Below, piece by piece: positions 30,234-39,317 of a stretch of 64,000 nucleotides of DNA. This DNA is from Candidatus Cryptobacteroides gallistercoris (GTDB lineage Bacteria; Bacteroidota; Bacteroidia; Bacteroidales; UBA932). Every line of letters starts with the position of its first letter. The stretch's first letter is position 1. Under the pieces are notes generated by a model, which was given only the letters and a program-made list of their open reading frames with translations, was not told the DNA's origin and made no database searches. The stretch covers positions 1-64,000 of the forward strand of contig JADIMJ010000065.1 in the NCBI GenBank assembly GCA_017694835.1, read 5' to 3'. Both the position numbers and the translations under genes were made by a program.

Positions 30234-30743
30234 TCAGAACACAAAACCAAGGCTTATACCAACCTGGTTAGTCTGCAGTTTTGAATTTACGGCAATATCA
30301 TTTATTCTATACGAATAGAACTCGTATTTTAATGCAATATTAAGCGCAAAATTCTTATGCATTGCAGTGCATATGCCAAACATTGGCTGCAATAACAGTC
30401 CGCCCGAAGTCTCGTATACATAGTCTATTTTGGTCCCGATATCAACGCCTGCCATCAAGTCCAGATTTTTTGCAACAGGAAAATATCCTTTGGCATTAAA
30501 ATAAATCGGAATATAAAATTCTTCATCACTGAAATTTTGTGATATGCCTATACCGGCACCGGCAAAGAAACATCTCGAGAACCTCACTCCGTTTATAACA
30601 TCTATCTTCACATAATGGAAATCCTCCTCAAGGCCGAAAGAGTACCCGAGCACCGCCTCTCCCTGATAATTGAATTTCTTTTCCTGTGCATTGACGCAGA
30701 CGGCAACAAACGCGCATAAGAGCAATAATAAATATCTTTTCAT
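30234..30743 (-). CDS. Small outer-membrane beta-barrel protein
   Basis: Signal peptide MKRYLLLLLCAFVAVCVNAQ, barrel-like strands, C-terminal ...ISLGFVF. Confidence 0.7.
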   Translation of the reverse strand: MKRYLLLLLCAFVAVCVNAQEKKFNYQGEAVLGYSFGLEEDFHYVKIDVINGVRFSRCFFAGAGIGISQNFSDEEFYIPIYFNAKGYFPVAKNLDLMAGVDIGTKIDYVYETSGGLLLQPMFGICTAMHKNFALNIALKYEFYSYRINDIAVNSKLQTNQVGISLGFVF

Positions 30744-30864
30744 GCTTCTGGAACTGTTTTAATCTTTTTAGAAATCCCTTTATGTAATAAAACAATGCAA
30801 TATATTGAAAAAAAAAATCAATCGCAAGAACATTATGGCATTCATGGTTCCCTGATACAGACAA

Positions 30865-30899
30865 AAAAGTTGCGGCGGTGAAGACAGCCGCCGCAACCG
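30865..30899 (-). terminator. Terminator distal to the PUL
   Basis: gttgcggcgg...ccgccgcaac perfect 10-bp stem, followed on minus by TTTTTT. Confidence 0.75.
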
Positions 30900-31012
30900 A
30901 CATAGGTTAATTCTCAGGCCTTTTGATTATAGGTTGAAAATACATTACGGACAAGATGCCCGCATGTAGGCCAATACTGCCGACAGGCACCGGAATGCCT
31001 GCCCGACAGTCA

Positions 31013-32686
31013 TTATTCGGAATATGGTTTCCAGGACACTTTCAAAATATCTGTCATATCCGTACTATTCCCTGCTCTGCCACTTAAACAATCATTTATA
31101 ATCTGAATTTTAAATTCTCCTGACTCATTAATATTAAATTCTTCAGTATATATTGTGGCTCTCTCTAAATCCTCTTTTGCCACCGTAATCTTATTTGTTT
31201 GCAAAATTTCATCAGTTGAATTTAAAATATTTACTGTCAGAGATAGGCCCTTTGTCAAACTCGCCGGCATTGCTGATATGCCGTAATTTACCATCAACAT
31301 ATCGCAACCACCGGAAAGTATTGGCGATGTCAATTTCCCTACTTGCGAAATATTGCCACTCAAAGTAATGACTGCTGCCGGAATATCTTCAGCATATGTC
31401 TCAGGATCCTTAAATCTGACATTCTCTGCTATCCAACCCGCATCTGATGTTCTTGTCACTGTAGTTGTCGGACTTAAACCTTCATCGTCTGTAAAGGTGC
31501 TAAAATCTGCCTCTTTCCATTCTACTTCAACTCCGCTTGCAGCATTCTGAACGATTACAAATGTCTTGGCCGGGTCTCCGGACTTGTAATTAATGCTGAT
31601 TGTTGAAGACCTCTGCGAAGTCTCGGTATTCTCTGCCACAGAGAATGTAAGCACATCCTGACGGAGAGCCTTTGTTGCAGGAACCAATGAAATCCAGGCC
31701 CTGTCATCTTCAGGAATGACCACATCATATTCAAGGTTGGTATTGACGGTCACTGACACATTTCCACCCTTTGCAGGGACCGGCTGCACATCATAGACCA
31801 CTTCAAGCTGTCCGGCTGCAAAGGAAAGTATCTTTCCTGATGTCACCCCGTCCCCGTTTACTGCAACGACATAGATGTCGGCATCCACGACCGGGTCAGG
31901 GGCCGTGATGTTCAATGTACCTTCAGATGATGAGGTCTTTGTGACTGATACGGAATAGCCGGCCACAGGAATAGCCGTAATCTTGGTGGCATCATCGGCA
32001 GCTGTTATGGTATATGGTATCTGCGCTGTCTCTCCGGCTGCTATGCCGACCTCCGTATTCTCTATATTGAGGGCGAAGCTCTGGACCTTAGGAATAGTAA
32101 TGGTACTGTCATCATAGAGAGTGAACACAACACTGTCTCCTTTGTCCTCAACGCCCTTGATGGTACCGATTCCCTCTGAGGCCACATCCCCGCATTCAAT
32201 CCATTTCTCCCCGTCCGTAGAGAACCAGAACTTACCGTCCTCTATCTTTATCTGAGGCACGCCATACTGTGCAGTGGCAGGTATCTTCTGATTATTCCCG
32301 TCAAGCAGGAACTCCCCGTTGAGAGTCCAGTAATATATTCCGTCCGTGTCTTTCTGGACCCCGATTACCGGGGAATCCCCGTCCTTCCCGTTTGCTCCGT
32401 TATATACCGTGACAGTCCCTGAGTTTGCAAAGACTATCTCCCATCCGGCATCTCCCGGAAGTTTGTTCACGGACACAATCCTGTCCTGATTTTCAAGGGC
32501 ATCGATTGCAGTCACAAGGGTCCCGAGATTGGAGGTAAGTTCATTCACCAGTCTCTCGAGTTCAGCCACCCTGTTCTCCAGGTCATCTACCCTGCCTGTA
32601 ATTCCGGAATCATCATATTTCTGACATCCGACAAAAACAGACAAAGAGAGCAGGAATATTCCTATTATTTTCAGTGTTATTTTCAT
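31013..32686 (-). CDS. Putative surface glycan-binding lipoprotein (DUF4988/PL29-N-like N-terminus plus BACON-like domains)
   Basis: Lipobox FVGCQK, coiled coil, WEIVFANSGTVTVYNGANGKDGDSPVIGVQKDTDGIYYWTLNGEFL; BACON-like repeats. Confidence 0.72.
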   Translation of the reverse strand: MKITLKIIGIFLLSLSVFVGCQKYDDSGITGRVDDLENRVAELERLVNELTSNLGTLVTAIDALENQDRIVSVNKLPGDAGWEIVFANSGTVTVYNGANGKDGDSPVIGVQKDTDGIYYWTLNGEFLLDGNNQKIPATAQYGVPQIKIEDGKFWFSTDGEKWIECGDVASEGIGTIKGVEDKGDSVVFTLYDDSTITIPKVQSFALNIENTEVGIAAGETAQIPYTITAADDATKITAIPVAGYSVSVTKTSSSEGTLNITAPDPVVDADIYVVAVNGDGVTSGKILSFAAGQLEVVYDVQPVPAKGGNVSVTVNTNLEYDVVIPEDDRAWISLVPATKALRQDVLTFSVAENTETSQRSSTISINYKSGDPAKTFVIVQNAASGVEVEWKEADFSTFTDDEGLSPTTTVTRTSDAGWIAENVRFKDPETYAEDIPAAVITLSGNISQVGKLTSPILSGGCDMLMVNYGISAMPASLTKGLSLTVNILNSTDEILQTNKITVAKEDLERATIYTEEFNINESGEFKIQIINDCLSGRAGNSTDMTDILKVSWKPYSE

Positions 32687-32753
32687 ATCAGTTAATTTTC
32701 CAGATTCCGGCTCCGGACAAGCCGGAGTCTGGAATCATATTACAATAGTTAAA

Positions 32754-33767
32754 CTATTCAGCTGTAGCCATATCGTATGTAATGGTATAGCCTGCTGGAA
32801 CTGAACCTGCATCCCTTGACCTGTTTCCATTGTCGCAAGTAACTTCAGCTTCGAAATATGCCCCGTCAGACAGAGCCTGAAGTTCAGGGAGCGGATCGTT
32901 GTCAGAACGCATTCTGAGATTAAAACACATCATAGCGCCATAGCCTTCCTCTAAGGCTTTTTCAGCCCAATACCTGACTAATGATGACGGATAATCGGTT
33001 CCAAGGTTCAAAGCAACTGGCGCAAATTCATTGGCATTAATACCATTAATATTGCATGATGTATTATACATACCAAATGATCCATGGTAGACATAATCAA
33101 TGCATGCAGCAGCCTCCGAATTTATAGTATGAGTATTCCCCCAATCAAAAACTGTAATAAGTTTGTCGGACGGCATAAGTTCATGCAGTTTTATAATAAT
33201 TCGGCTATATGAAGTATTGTTCACACTACCATACGGATAATCAGCATATTCGTCATCAAAGCCGATGCCGTCAAGACCATATTTTTCAACGGCATAAGCG
33301 AGAATAGTCGCAAACTGATCAGCCTGTGTATTTGTCATATTGGCCACACCTATTTCCTGCCAGTCACCCAGTACGGTAAGTAATACTTTTATGTCTTTTG
33401 CCTGAAGTGGCTTCACATAAGTATCTACTCCTCCATTTTCAAGAACAGGAGTAAGTTTGTCATTGAGGTAGAGCGTTGGACGGACTTCCCCTTCTTCTGT
33501 GGTCTCTTTGTGAATATTCGAGGCAAAAAGTTCAACAATGTCAAAAAATGGCAATCCATCAACTTCATAATCTCCTGCGTTCAATGGGTTTACATCATTA
33601 GTTTCCACATATACAACTGCACAAGGAGATTTATCACCTAATGCTTTAGTTATAGGAGAATTCTGAAGCAGATCTGCTTCTTTGACCTGAGGGTTCTCTA
33701 TCCTGTTGCAGGAGAGAACACCAACGAGAGCGGCAACTAATGCTGCTAATACGAAAACCTTTTTCAT
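32754..33767 (-). CDS. GH18 endo-beta-N-acetylglucosaminidase-like lipoprotein with intact catalytic motif
   Basis: EKYGLDGIGFDDEYADY matches DGxxxDxE; lipobox VLSCNR. Confidence 0.82.
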   Translation of the reverse strand: MKKVFVLAALVAALVGVLSCNRIENPQVKEADLLQNSPITKALGDKSPCAVVYVETNDVNPLNAGDYEVDGLPFFDIVELFASNIHKETTEEGEVRPTLYLNDKLTPVLENGGVDTYVKPLQAKDIKVLLTVLGDWQEIGVANMTNTQADQFATILAYAVEKYGLDGIGFDDEYADYPYGSVNNTSYSRIIIKLHELMPSDKLITVFDWGNTHTINSEAAACIDYVYHGSFGMYNTSCNINGINANEFAPVALNLGTDYPSSLVRYWAEKALEEGYGAMMCFNLRMRSDNDPLPELQALSDGAYFEAEVTCDNGNRSRDAGSVPAGYTITYDMATAE

Positions 33768-33841
33768 GATGTTAAAAATTTAAAATTTAATTAATATATG
33801 CCAGATGGCATATTGTTCTATTTCATTTTACTTAAGCTGTT

Positions 33842-35410
33842 TTACCAATCCTTTGTCCATTTGTTATATTGACTGCTTCCCTCTTTATTATCCAATCTGG
33901 CAGGGTAAATTATGCATCCGGGATCATCAAACCATGCAGAAAGAATATATCCGGGATTATTACATGCTCCTGATTCATATTGGTCCTGAATTTTTGAGCG
34001 GATATCGTAATACACCGATATGCCGTTGGGATTATATCCGTTGGCTACCCATTCCGTTACGACATCTGCCTTGGCATAGGTATAATTTGTATAAATGGTG
34101 GCATGGATACAGCCGTACCGCTTCGGTGAAAGCCCGGCGACTGGCTGGCGGGGATGGAGGTCCGACACAGGAGGGATTCCCTGATGCCACGGGTCGACAA
34201 TCTGGACAGGTTCCGCGCCGTCGCAGTAGCCCGACCATGCATAGTCGAGATATTCTCCCGGGGCTATGCCGCCCATGGATTCAGTGTCATGGAAATATTC
34301 AGTCGGCTCCTCATAGTCGGTAAGGGTCAGCAGCTTGTACTCTCCGAGTGCTTCTCGGAGGGCCTTGATGAGTTTCGGATATGATGTCCTGTTCATTTCA
34401 GGGAAACCGTTCTCAACAGCCCTGTCATATCCGGAATTCCTGTCCCAGAGGTTGATGCCGTTGATCCCGTATGTGTCTACGAATCTCTTGACGGAAGACA
34501 CGAAATCGGCTATCTGCTCGTCAGTGAAATTACAGAAGCCTATTCCCTGTCCTCCCCCTTCAATGCAGACACAGACCTTGCGGCCGCTCTCCTGCACAGG
34601 GAGGACTCTTTCGGTCGAGTGCTCCAGGACATATTTCAGGTCTGCACTCGGCTGGATGAAAACCTTTCCGGTCGCACTGTCATAACCTACGGATGCCATC
34701 CTGAGATTCACTATATTTCCCAATCCTTTGTATTCATATACTCCGGACGAAATCCGTTCCTGGAGTATCATGTCGTTCGCCAGCCGGGGGTCAAAAGCCG
34801 AAGTGTTGATATAGAATACGGTGAACATATCCTCTCCGGTGTAGAGTTCGTAGCCGTCCGGGTCCGTATATGGGGTACGGACGGTGACATCAACGAATAC
34901 GGTGCTGTCGGCAAGTTCTCCGAGGACTGATGTCCCGACGACCGGAAGGAGGTAGCGGCCGGGGGCCAGAACATTGTCGAGAGGATTCTTTGCAAAGAGC
35001 CTGAGCTGCTTCGTTGCCGACTGGGCCGTACCCTCGGGAATGTCAACGGTGCTGCCGTTGATGAATTTGTAGAACGGGGCAGGAAGAAGCGTGTACTCCA
35101 CTCCTGTATTCCGGGAGTATTCCTCCACCATTTCCTCATCCCCTGCTTTCAGCTGTATGGTCCGGGAAACGGACAGAGGGGCATTTGAACGGGCGAAAAG
35201 CCCGGCCGTAGTGAAGCCGTCGCCTTCGTTCAGGGTAACAGTCACCATATTGTCCGGAGACTGCTCCGCCCGGAGGGAAACGGCCGGACCGGCATTGACA
35301 GCCGCCATGTCCGGCTGCAGGTCTATGTACTCATGATATTCAAGGTCCGTGCATGAAGCGAGAACTGCGGACATCACAGACAGAAGAATGAATGGATTTC
35401 CTGGTTTCAT
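33842..35410 (-). CDS. DUF1735-like domain + GH18-like domain lipoprotein, catalytic motif degenerate
   Basis: TYGINGINLWDRNSGYD replaces DGxxxDxE (Glu position is Arg). Confidence 0.75.
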   Translation of the reverse strand: MKPGNPFILLSVMSAVLASCTDLEYHEYIDLQPDMAAVNAGPAVSLRAEQSPDNMVTVTLNEGDGFTTAGLFARSNAPLSVSRTIQLKAGDEEMVEEYSRNTGVEYTLLPAPFYKFINGSTVDIPEGTAQSATKQLRLFAKNPLDNVLAPGRYLLPVVGTSVLGELADSTVFVDVTVRTPYTDPDGYELYTGEDMFTVFYINTSAFDPRLANDMILQERISSGVYEYKGLGNIVNLRMASVGYDSATGKVFIQPSADLKYVLEHSTERVLPVQESGRKVCVCIEGGGQGIGFCNFTDEQIADFVSSVKRFVDTYGINGINLWDRNSGYDRAVENGFPEMNRTSYPKLIKALREALGEYKLLTLTDYEEPTEYFHDTESMGGIAPGEYLDYAWSGYCDGAEPVQIVDPWHQGIPPVSDLHPRQPVAGLSPKRYGCIHATIYTNYTYAKADVVTEWVANGYNPNGISVYYDIRSKIQDQYESGACNNPGYILSAWFDDPGCIIYPARLDNKEGSSQYNKWTKDW

Positions 35411-35413
35411 GGC

Positions 35414-36751
35414 CTATTCCTCCCCTTTGTTGATTTCTGGTATCTCAATGCCTTCCGGCCACACAAGGTCGGTCTGTGCCTGCCCGTGGTTGCCGTACAT
35501 GGAGTAGTCATGGATGGTGTTGCCCCCGCCTTCGTCGAACTTCCAGTAGCCGATGAGGTCAGGATAATTTTCGGCTTCATAGTCCGGGAGACGGTACATG
35601 TTGTCCCATATCTCCTGCTGTGTCCTCGCGACTCTCCAGACCCGCGCTTCGGCTATTTTCCCCTGAAGCGGGCGATAGTCATTGTAGGACCAGCCTATGC
35701 AGAAGCGGTAGGACTCGGCCATGCCGAGGGCCTGCATCGCAAGTGTAATCCTGTTGTCTTCACCGGAGCCTGTGACACCCACATCCTTGGCCTCATCCGT
35801 CATCTGCCCGTTCACAAAAATGCGGGCTGTGCGTGTTGCCTGGTCATATGTGCATGCCACATGATACCAGACTCCGGACTCAAGTCTCTTGGACGGGTCG
35901 GACTTGGACGGGAGCTTGCCGAACTGGGAGCCGTTTCCGCTGCCGTCGAACTGGAGCTGCTGCCGCTCGAAATTGGCGTCCCCGATACGCAGGAGCAGGT
36001 ATTGTTCCACGCCCATCACCGTAGAGATGTTACATTCGCCGAAGCCGTTGGTCGTGTCGAATTTGTCTATATTGATGAGTGCCTCGTAAGTTACTGCCGT
36101 AAGGTCGTTGTAGACATCGGCAAGCCCGCCGGGCTCGTCAAGCAGCGGGAAGTTGATCCAGTTGTCGGTCAACTGTGCGGCGACAGTGATGGCAGAAGTG
36201 CGCTTGACAAGATAATATGCTATGGAGGAACCGTCCATGGTGTCCATGTCGTCAGAAGTGACTCTGACAGGAAGGAGCCATGTCCGGTCTATCTCAAGAG
36301 CCCCGGTCTGGTCAGCGCCATCTCCGGCAAGCCCCTTGAAACCTATCGTTATCGTCTCGGATACAGTTCTGCCGGCCTCAATGGTCACTGTCCTGGCCGT
36401 AAAGTCGAGATACTGTGACGGCAGGAAGGCGTAGTCTGTGCCGTAGCGGGAGTTATATTCCGCCACAAGGGACTCGTCGACCGACACTGTGGCGGTGACA
36501 TCATTGTCTGCAGGATACGCCAGCACTACCGAAAGCTGACGGGAGGCTGTCTCCACCCGGTTTGAAAAATTGGCTATCTGCTCCTGGTCCGTCTGACTCA
36601 CATCAAGATAAATGGAGTTAGGAAAGACATGGCCGGCCGGGTCAAACCTGCCGCACGAAGCCAGGAAGGCTACAGCCGCCTGAAGCGTAACTATGCCGAT
36701 CAGGAATCCCCGCAGAACAGGACGAAGGTGATATAATATGTTTTGTATCAT
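35414..36751 (-). CDS. DUF1735-like + LamG/concanavalin A-like domain lipoprotein
   Basis: DUF1735-like N-terminus (NSIYLDVSQTDQEQIANFSNRVETASRQLSVVLAYPADNDVTATVSVDESLVAEYNSRYGTDYAFLPSQY) and LamG (VWYHVACTYDQATRTARIFVNG). Confidence 0.82.
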   Translation of the reverse strand: MIQNILYHLRPVLRGFLIGIVTLQAAVAFLASCGRFDPAGHVFPNSIYLDVSQTDQEQIANFSNRVETASRQLSVVLAYPADNDVTATVSVDESLVAEYNSRYGTDYAFLPSQYLDFTARTVTIEAGRTVSETITIGFKGLAGDGADQTGALEIDRTWLLPVRVTSDDMDTMDGSSIAYYLVKRTSAITVAAQLTDNWINFPLLDEPGGLADVYNDLTAVTYEALINIDKFDTTNGFGECNISTVMGVEQYLLLRIGDANFERQQLQFDGSGNGSQFGKLPSKSDPSKRLESGVWYHVACTYDQATRTARIFVNGQMTDEAKDVGVTGSGEDNRITLAMQALGMAESYRFCIGWSYNDYRPLQGKIAEARVWRVARTQQEIWDNMYRLPDYEAENYPDLIGYWKFDEGGGNTIHDYSMYGNHGQAQTDLVWPEGIEIPEINKGEE

Positions 36752-36762
36752 AATTTTCCGTA

Positions 36763-37680
36763 TTAAGGGTTCATTCGGGAGATGATGGAGCGGACTGTGA
36801 GCCAGTCTCCGTCATAGTGGTAATAGTCCGACTCTATGTTGTACAGGGCGAGTCCTGCCATCGGGCCAAGGATTATGGTCTGGTCCGCCATTGATGTCAG
36901 AACATCCGCCGAGGCATTCCCGCTGTCATAGAAGGCCCCGCCAAAGTCGGCGGCGAGGAGCATCTTCTCTTTCGGCACACCCGAGACCTGTGCATCAAGG
37001 ACTATGTTCCTCACTTCATAAGCATCCTCAGCAGCCTCGCTTGCAAGTACGAACAGATCAATTTTTCCGATGTCCTCCGGCGCTATGAAAGCCGGATTGC
37101 CTTCAAATGCGAGGATGCCGTCGGCCCCGGCTGCTGCGGAAAGGCGCTTCACGACAGTCTCCGATGCAGCAGCAGTCACTCCGCCGTCATCTTTCGGAAG
37201 CCCGGTGAAAGAGAAGCCGTCGAGACTGTTGGCCTCCGCTATGGAGACGGCTCTGTCAATGGCGGCAGCAAGCTGTCCGCTGTCATAAAGGAGGTCCGGA
37301 GAACCGGCAAAATCCAGCTGATAGAGGACCTTGGTGCCTACGCTCTTCATCCAGGCCATGTCCTCGGCATCGTACCGAGAGAAATTTTCCGCATTGGTCA
37401 GGGACACTATGTCAAGCGAGTCGGGCAGGCTGCGCATATAGGCCTTCTCGTTCACGGCCCCTTCCGGGGAGTTTTCAAAGCGGACATAGACGAGCCGGTG
37501 GTCACGGCTCTTGTAGTCCCGGATTGCCGCCTTGTATTCTTCCCACAGCTCAGAATCCTGCTCCCACGGCATCACCGTGTCGACCCGGACCGGTTCCGTC
37601 GCCGTCCATTTTGAGCATGACACAAGAGCGGCACACATGATGGCGGCAACTGCCATTATGAATATTCTGTATCTTCCCAT
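36763..37680 (-). CDS. GH18-like lipoprotein, catalytic motif degenerate
   Basis: ANSLDGFSFTGLPKDDGG in place of DGxxxDxE; lipobox LVSCSK; located directly after SusD. Confidence 0.7.
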   Translation of the reverse strand: MGRYRIFIMAVAAIMCAALVSCSKWTATEPVRVDTVMPWEQDSELWEEYKAAIRDYKSRDHRLVYVRFENSPEGAVNEKAYMRSLPDSLDIVSLTNAENFSRYDAEDMAWMKSVGTKVLYQLDFAGSPDLLYDSGQLAAAIDRAVSIAEANSLDGFSFTGLPKDDGGVTAAASETVVKRLSAAAGADGILAFEGNPAFIAPEDIGKIDLFVLASEAAEDAYEVRNIVLDAQVSGVPKEKMLLAADFGGAFYDSGNASADVLTSMADQTIILGPMAGLALYNIESDYYHYDGDWLTVRSIISRMNP

Positions 37681-37701
37681 TGTCTTATGTTTTGTTTCCG
37701 T

Positions 37702-39312
37702 TTATTCGCTGAGAGAGTAGTCCTTGCAGTCCCACCAGACCCTGGTGGCCATGGAGTCTCCGCTGCCGTCTGCCGACTCGGAGTTGAGGATACCCACAGC
37801 CTCGTTCACATTGGCGCCGTTGCTGCTGTATTCCTCCACAGGATAGGTAAGCCTGCGGGCATGGTGATTCAGGTCCACATTGTCCGGACCGAGATTCTGC
37901 ACGGCAGGAAGGAGTTTCGGATAGCCTGTCCTGCGGTACTCGCACCATGCTTCCGTCCCGAGAGGAAAGATGGCTATCCATTTCTGGGTGATGATCTGCT
38001 CCAGATTGGTCTCCAGGTCACCTGCGGCATCCCATGCTATCCTGCACTCGCTCATACGTCGTGTATATGAGTTGGCGCCGAGCGGGTCGGTATAGATGTC
38101 CGGCATGCTGGTGTTGTCCGCAATGTAGGTTTCCGCCCCCGAGGCCCCGCGCTCCTCAAACGAGAGGCGTATCCCGTCCTCATAGTATTGCCTTGCCAGA
38201 GCATTGTCCCCCGCCATCCTCAGATAGTATTCGGCAAGGAGGAAGTTAACCTCCGCGGCATTCATCCACAGTATCGGGGTGCCGGATTCAACTATCAGGT
38301 TGGAATAATTGTCCACGAAATTGGTCTTGCTTGACACCGTGGACCCTATGCGCACTCCGACATAATTGCCTGAGGCATTCGGGAGGAACATGGTCTCCAG
38401 TCTCGGGTCCTTGTAGCCCGTCATGTAGCACAGGATGTCTGCGCCGACCCTGTGGTCCTGCCAGTCGTTGTAGATGAGGGTCATCCTGTTCTCCGTCGGA
38501 TGCATGTATGCATTGTCCGCATTGGTCAGGATGAGACCTCCGGCTATTGCCTCTGCCGCCCTGACTGCCGCCGTCTCTGGTGCGACATAGCTGATGCGCA
38601 TCGCAAGGCGCAGCTTCAGGGAGTTGGCGTATTTGAGCCACTTGCTGATGTCGCCGTAGTAGACACGGTCATAGTTGCTCCATGCGGAGGCATCAAGTCC
38701 GGCATTGTTGCCGAATGCCTCGATCGCAGCATCAAGTTCCGCGAACATCTGCGCATAGACATCCTCCTGGGAATCGTATTTGACCGTTATGCTCTCATTT
38801 GCGAGAGCGTCGCTGTACGGCATCGGGCCGTAGGAATCTGTCACACGGTTAAGGACCGCGACCCTCAGCAGGTTGGCAAAGGCATTGGCCACCTCGTCGT
38901 CTGTGCCGCCGACTATTCCCCTGTACGGGGCATAGAACTCGGTGATGACATTGGCGAACGGCCATGCCCTCCAGTCTGCCGACGGATTGAAGGTCTCGAA
39001 GCGGGTCAGCCATGTATCCACGGTCGAACCGATGTAGCCGGCGAACGGCCCGCCGGTCAGGCTCTCGTTGAACTGGTACATGTGTTCCTCAACAGGAATC
39101 ACAAGACTCTGCATCAACACGACTTTAGTTCCGACCCTGTAGTTGTTGGCTTCCATCTGCTCCGCCGTGACCTGGTTCGGATTGGTGTTCATCATCTCGA
39201 AGCGTCCGGTACAACCGGCAAAGATCAGCACGGGACAGAGGATGAGGCAGAATCTCCTGCTCCATTCCATGCCGCTGCTTCTGACTGATTTGTGGTATTT
39301 GTTCTGTATCAT
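37702..39312 (-). CDS. susD-like: SusD/RagB-like nutrient-binding lipoprotein
   Basis: Lipobox FAGCTG, NTNPNQVT, WRAWPFANVITEFYAPYRGIV; downstream of SusC. Confidence 0.92.
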   Translation of the reverse strand: MIQNKYHKSVRSSGMEWSRRFCLILCPVLIFAGCTGRFEMMNTNPNQVTAEQMEANNYRVGTKVVLMQSLVIPVEEHMYQFNESLTGGPFAGYIGSTVDTWLTRFETFNPSADWRAWPFANVITEFYAPYRGIVGGTDDEVANAFANLLRVAVLNRVTDSYGPMPYSDALANESITVKYDSQEDVYAQMFAELDAAIEAFGNNAGLDASAWSNYDRVYYGDISKWLKYANSLKLRLAMRISYVAPETAAVRAAEAIAGGLILTNADNAYMHPTENRMTLIYNDWQDHRVGADILCYMTGYKDPRLETMFLPNASGNYVGVRIGSTVSSKTNFVDNYSNLIVESGTPILWMNAAEVNFLLAEYYLRMAGDNALARQYYEDGIRLSFEERGASGAETYIADNTSMPDIYTDPLGANSYTRRMSECRIAWDAAGDLETNLEQIITQKWIAIFPLGTEAWCEYRRTGYPKLLPAVQNLGPDNVDLNHHARRLTYPVEEYSSNGANVNEAVGILNSESADGSGDSMATRVWWDCKDYSLSE

Positions 39313-39317
39313 AATCC

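Noticed and set aside
33795-33818. Short palindrome atatgcc-agat-ggcatat between the two PUL GH18 genes
   Set aside because: Only 7-bp arms within an operon spacer and no U-tract; too weak to call as operator or terminator.
35486-36418. 310-aa plus-strand ORF antisense to the LamG lipoprotein
   Set aside because: Shadow ORF; the opposite strand has lipobox and domain evidence.
38452-39288. 278-aa plus-strand ORF antisense to susD
   Set aside because: Shadow ORF opposite a confident SusD gene.
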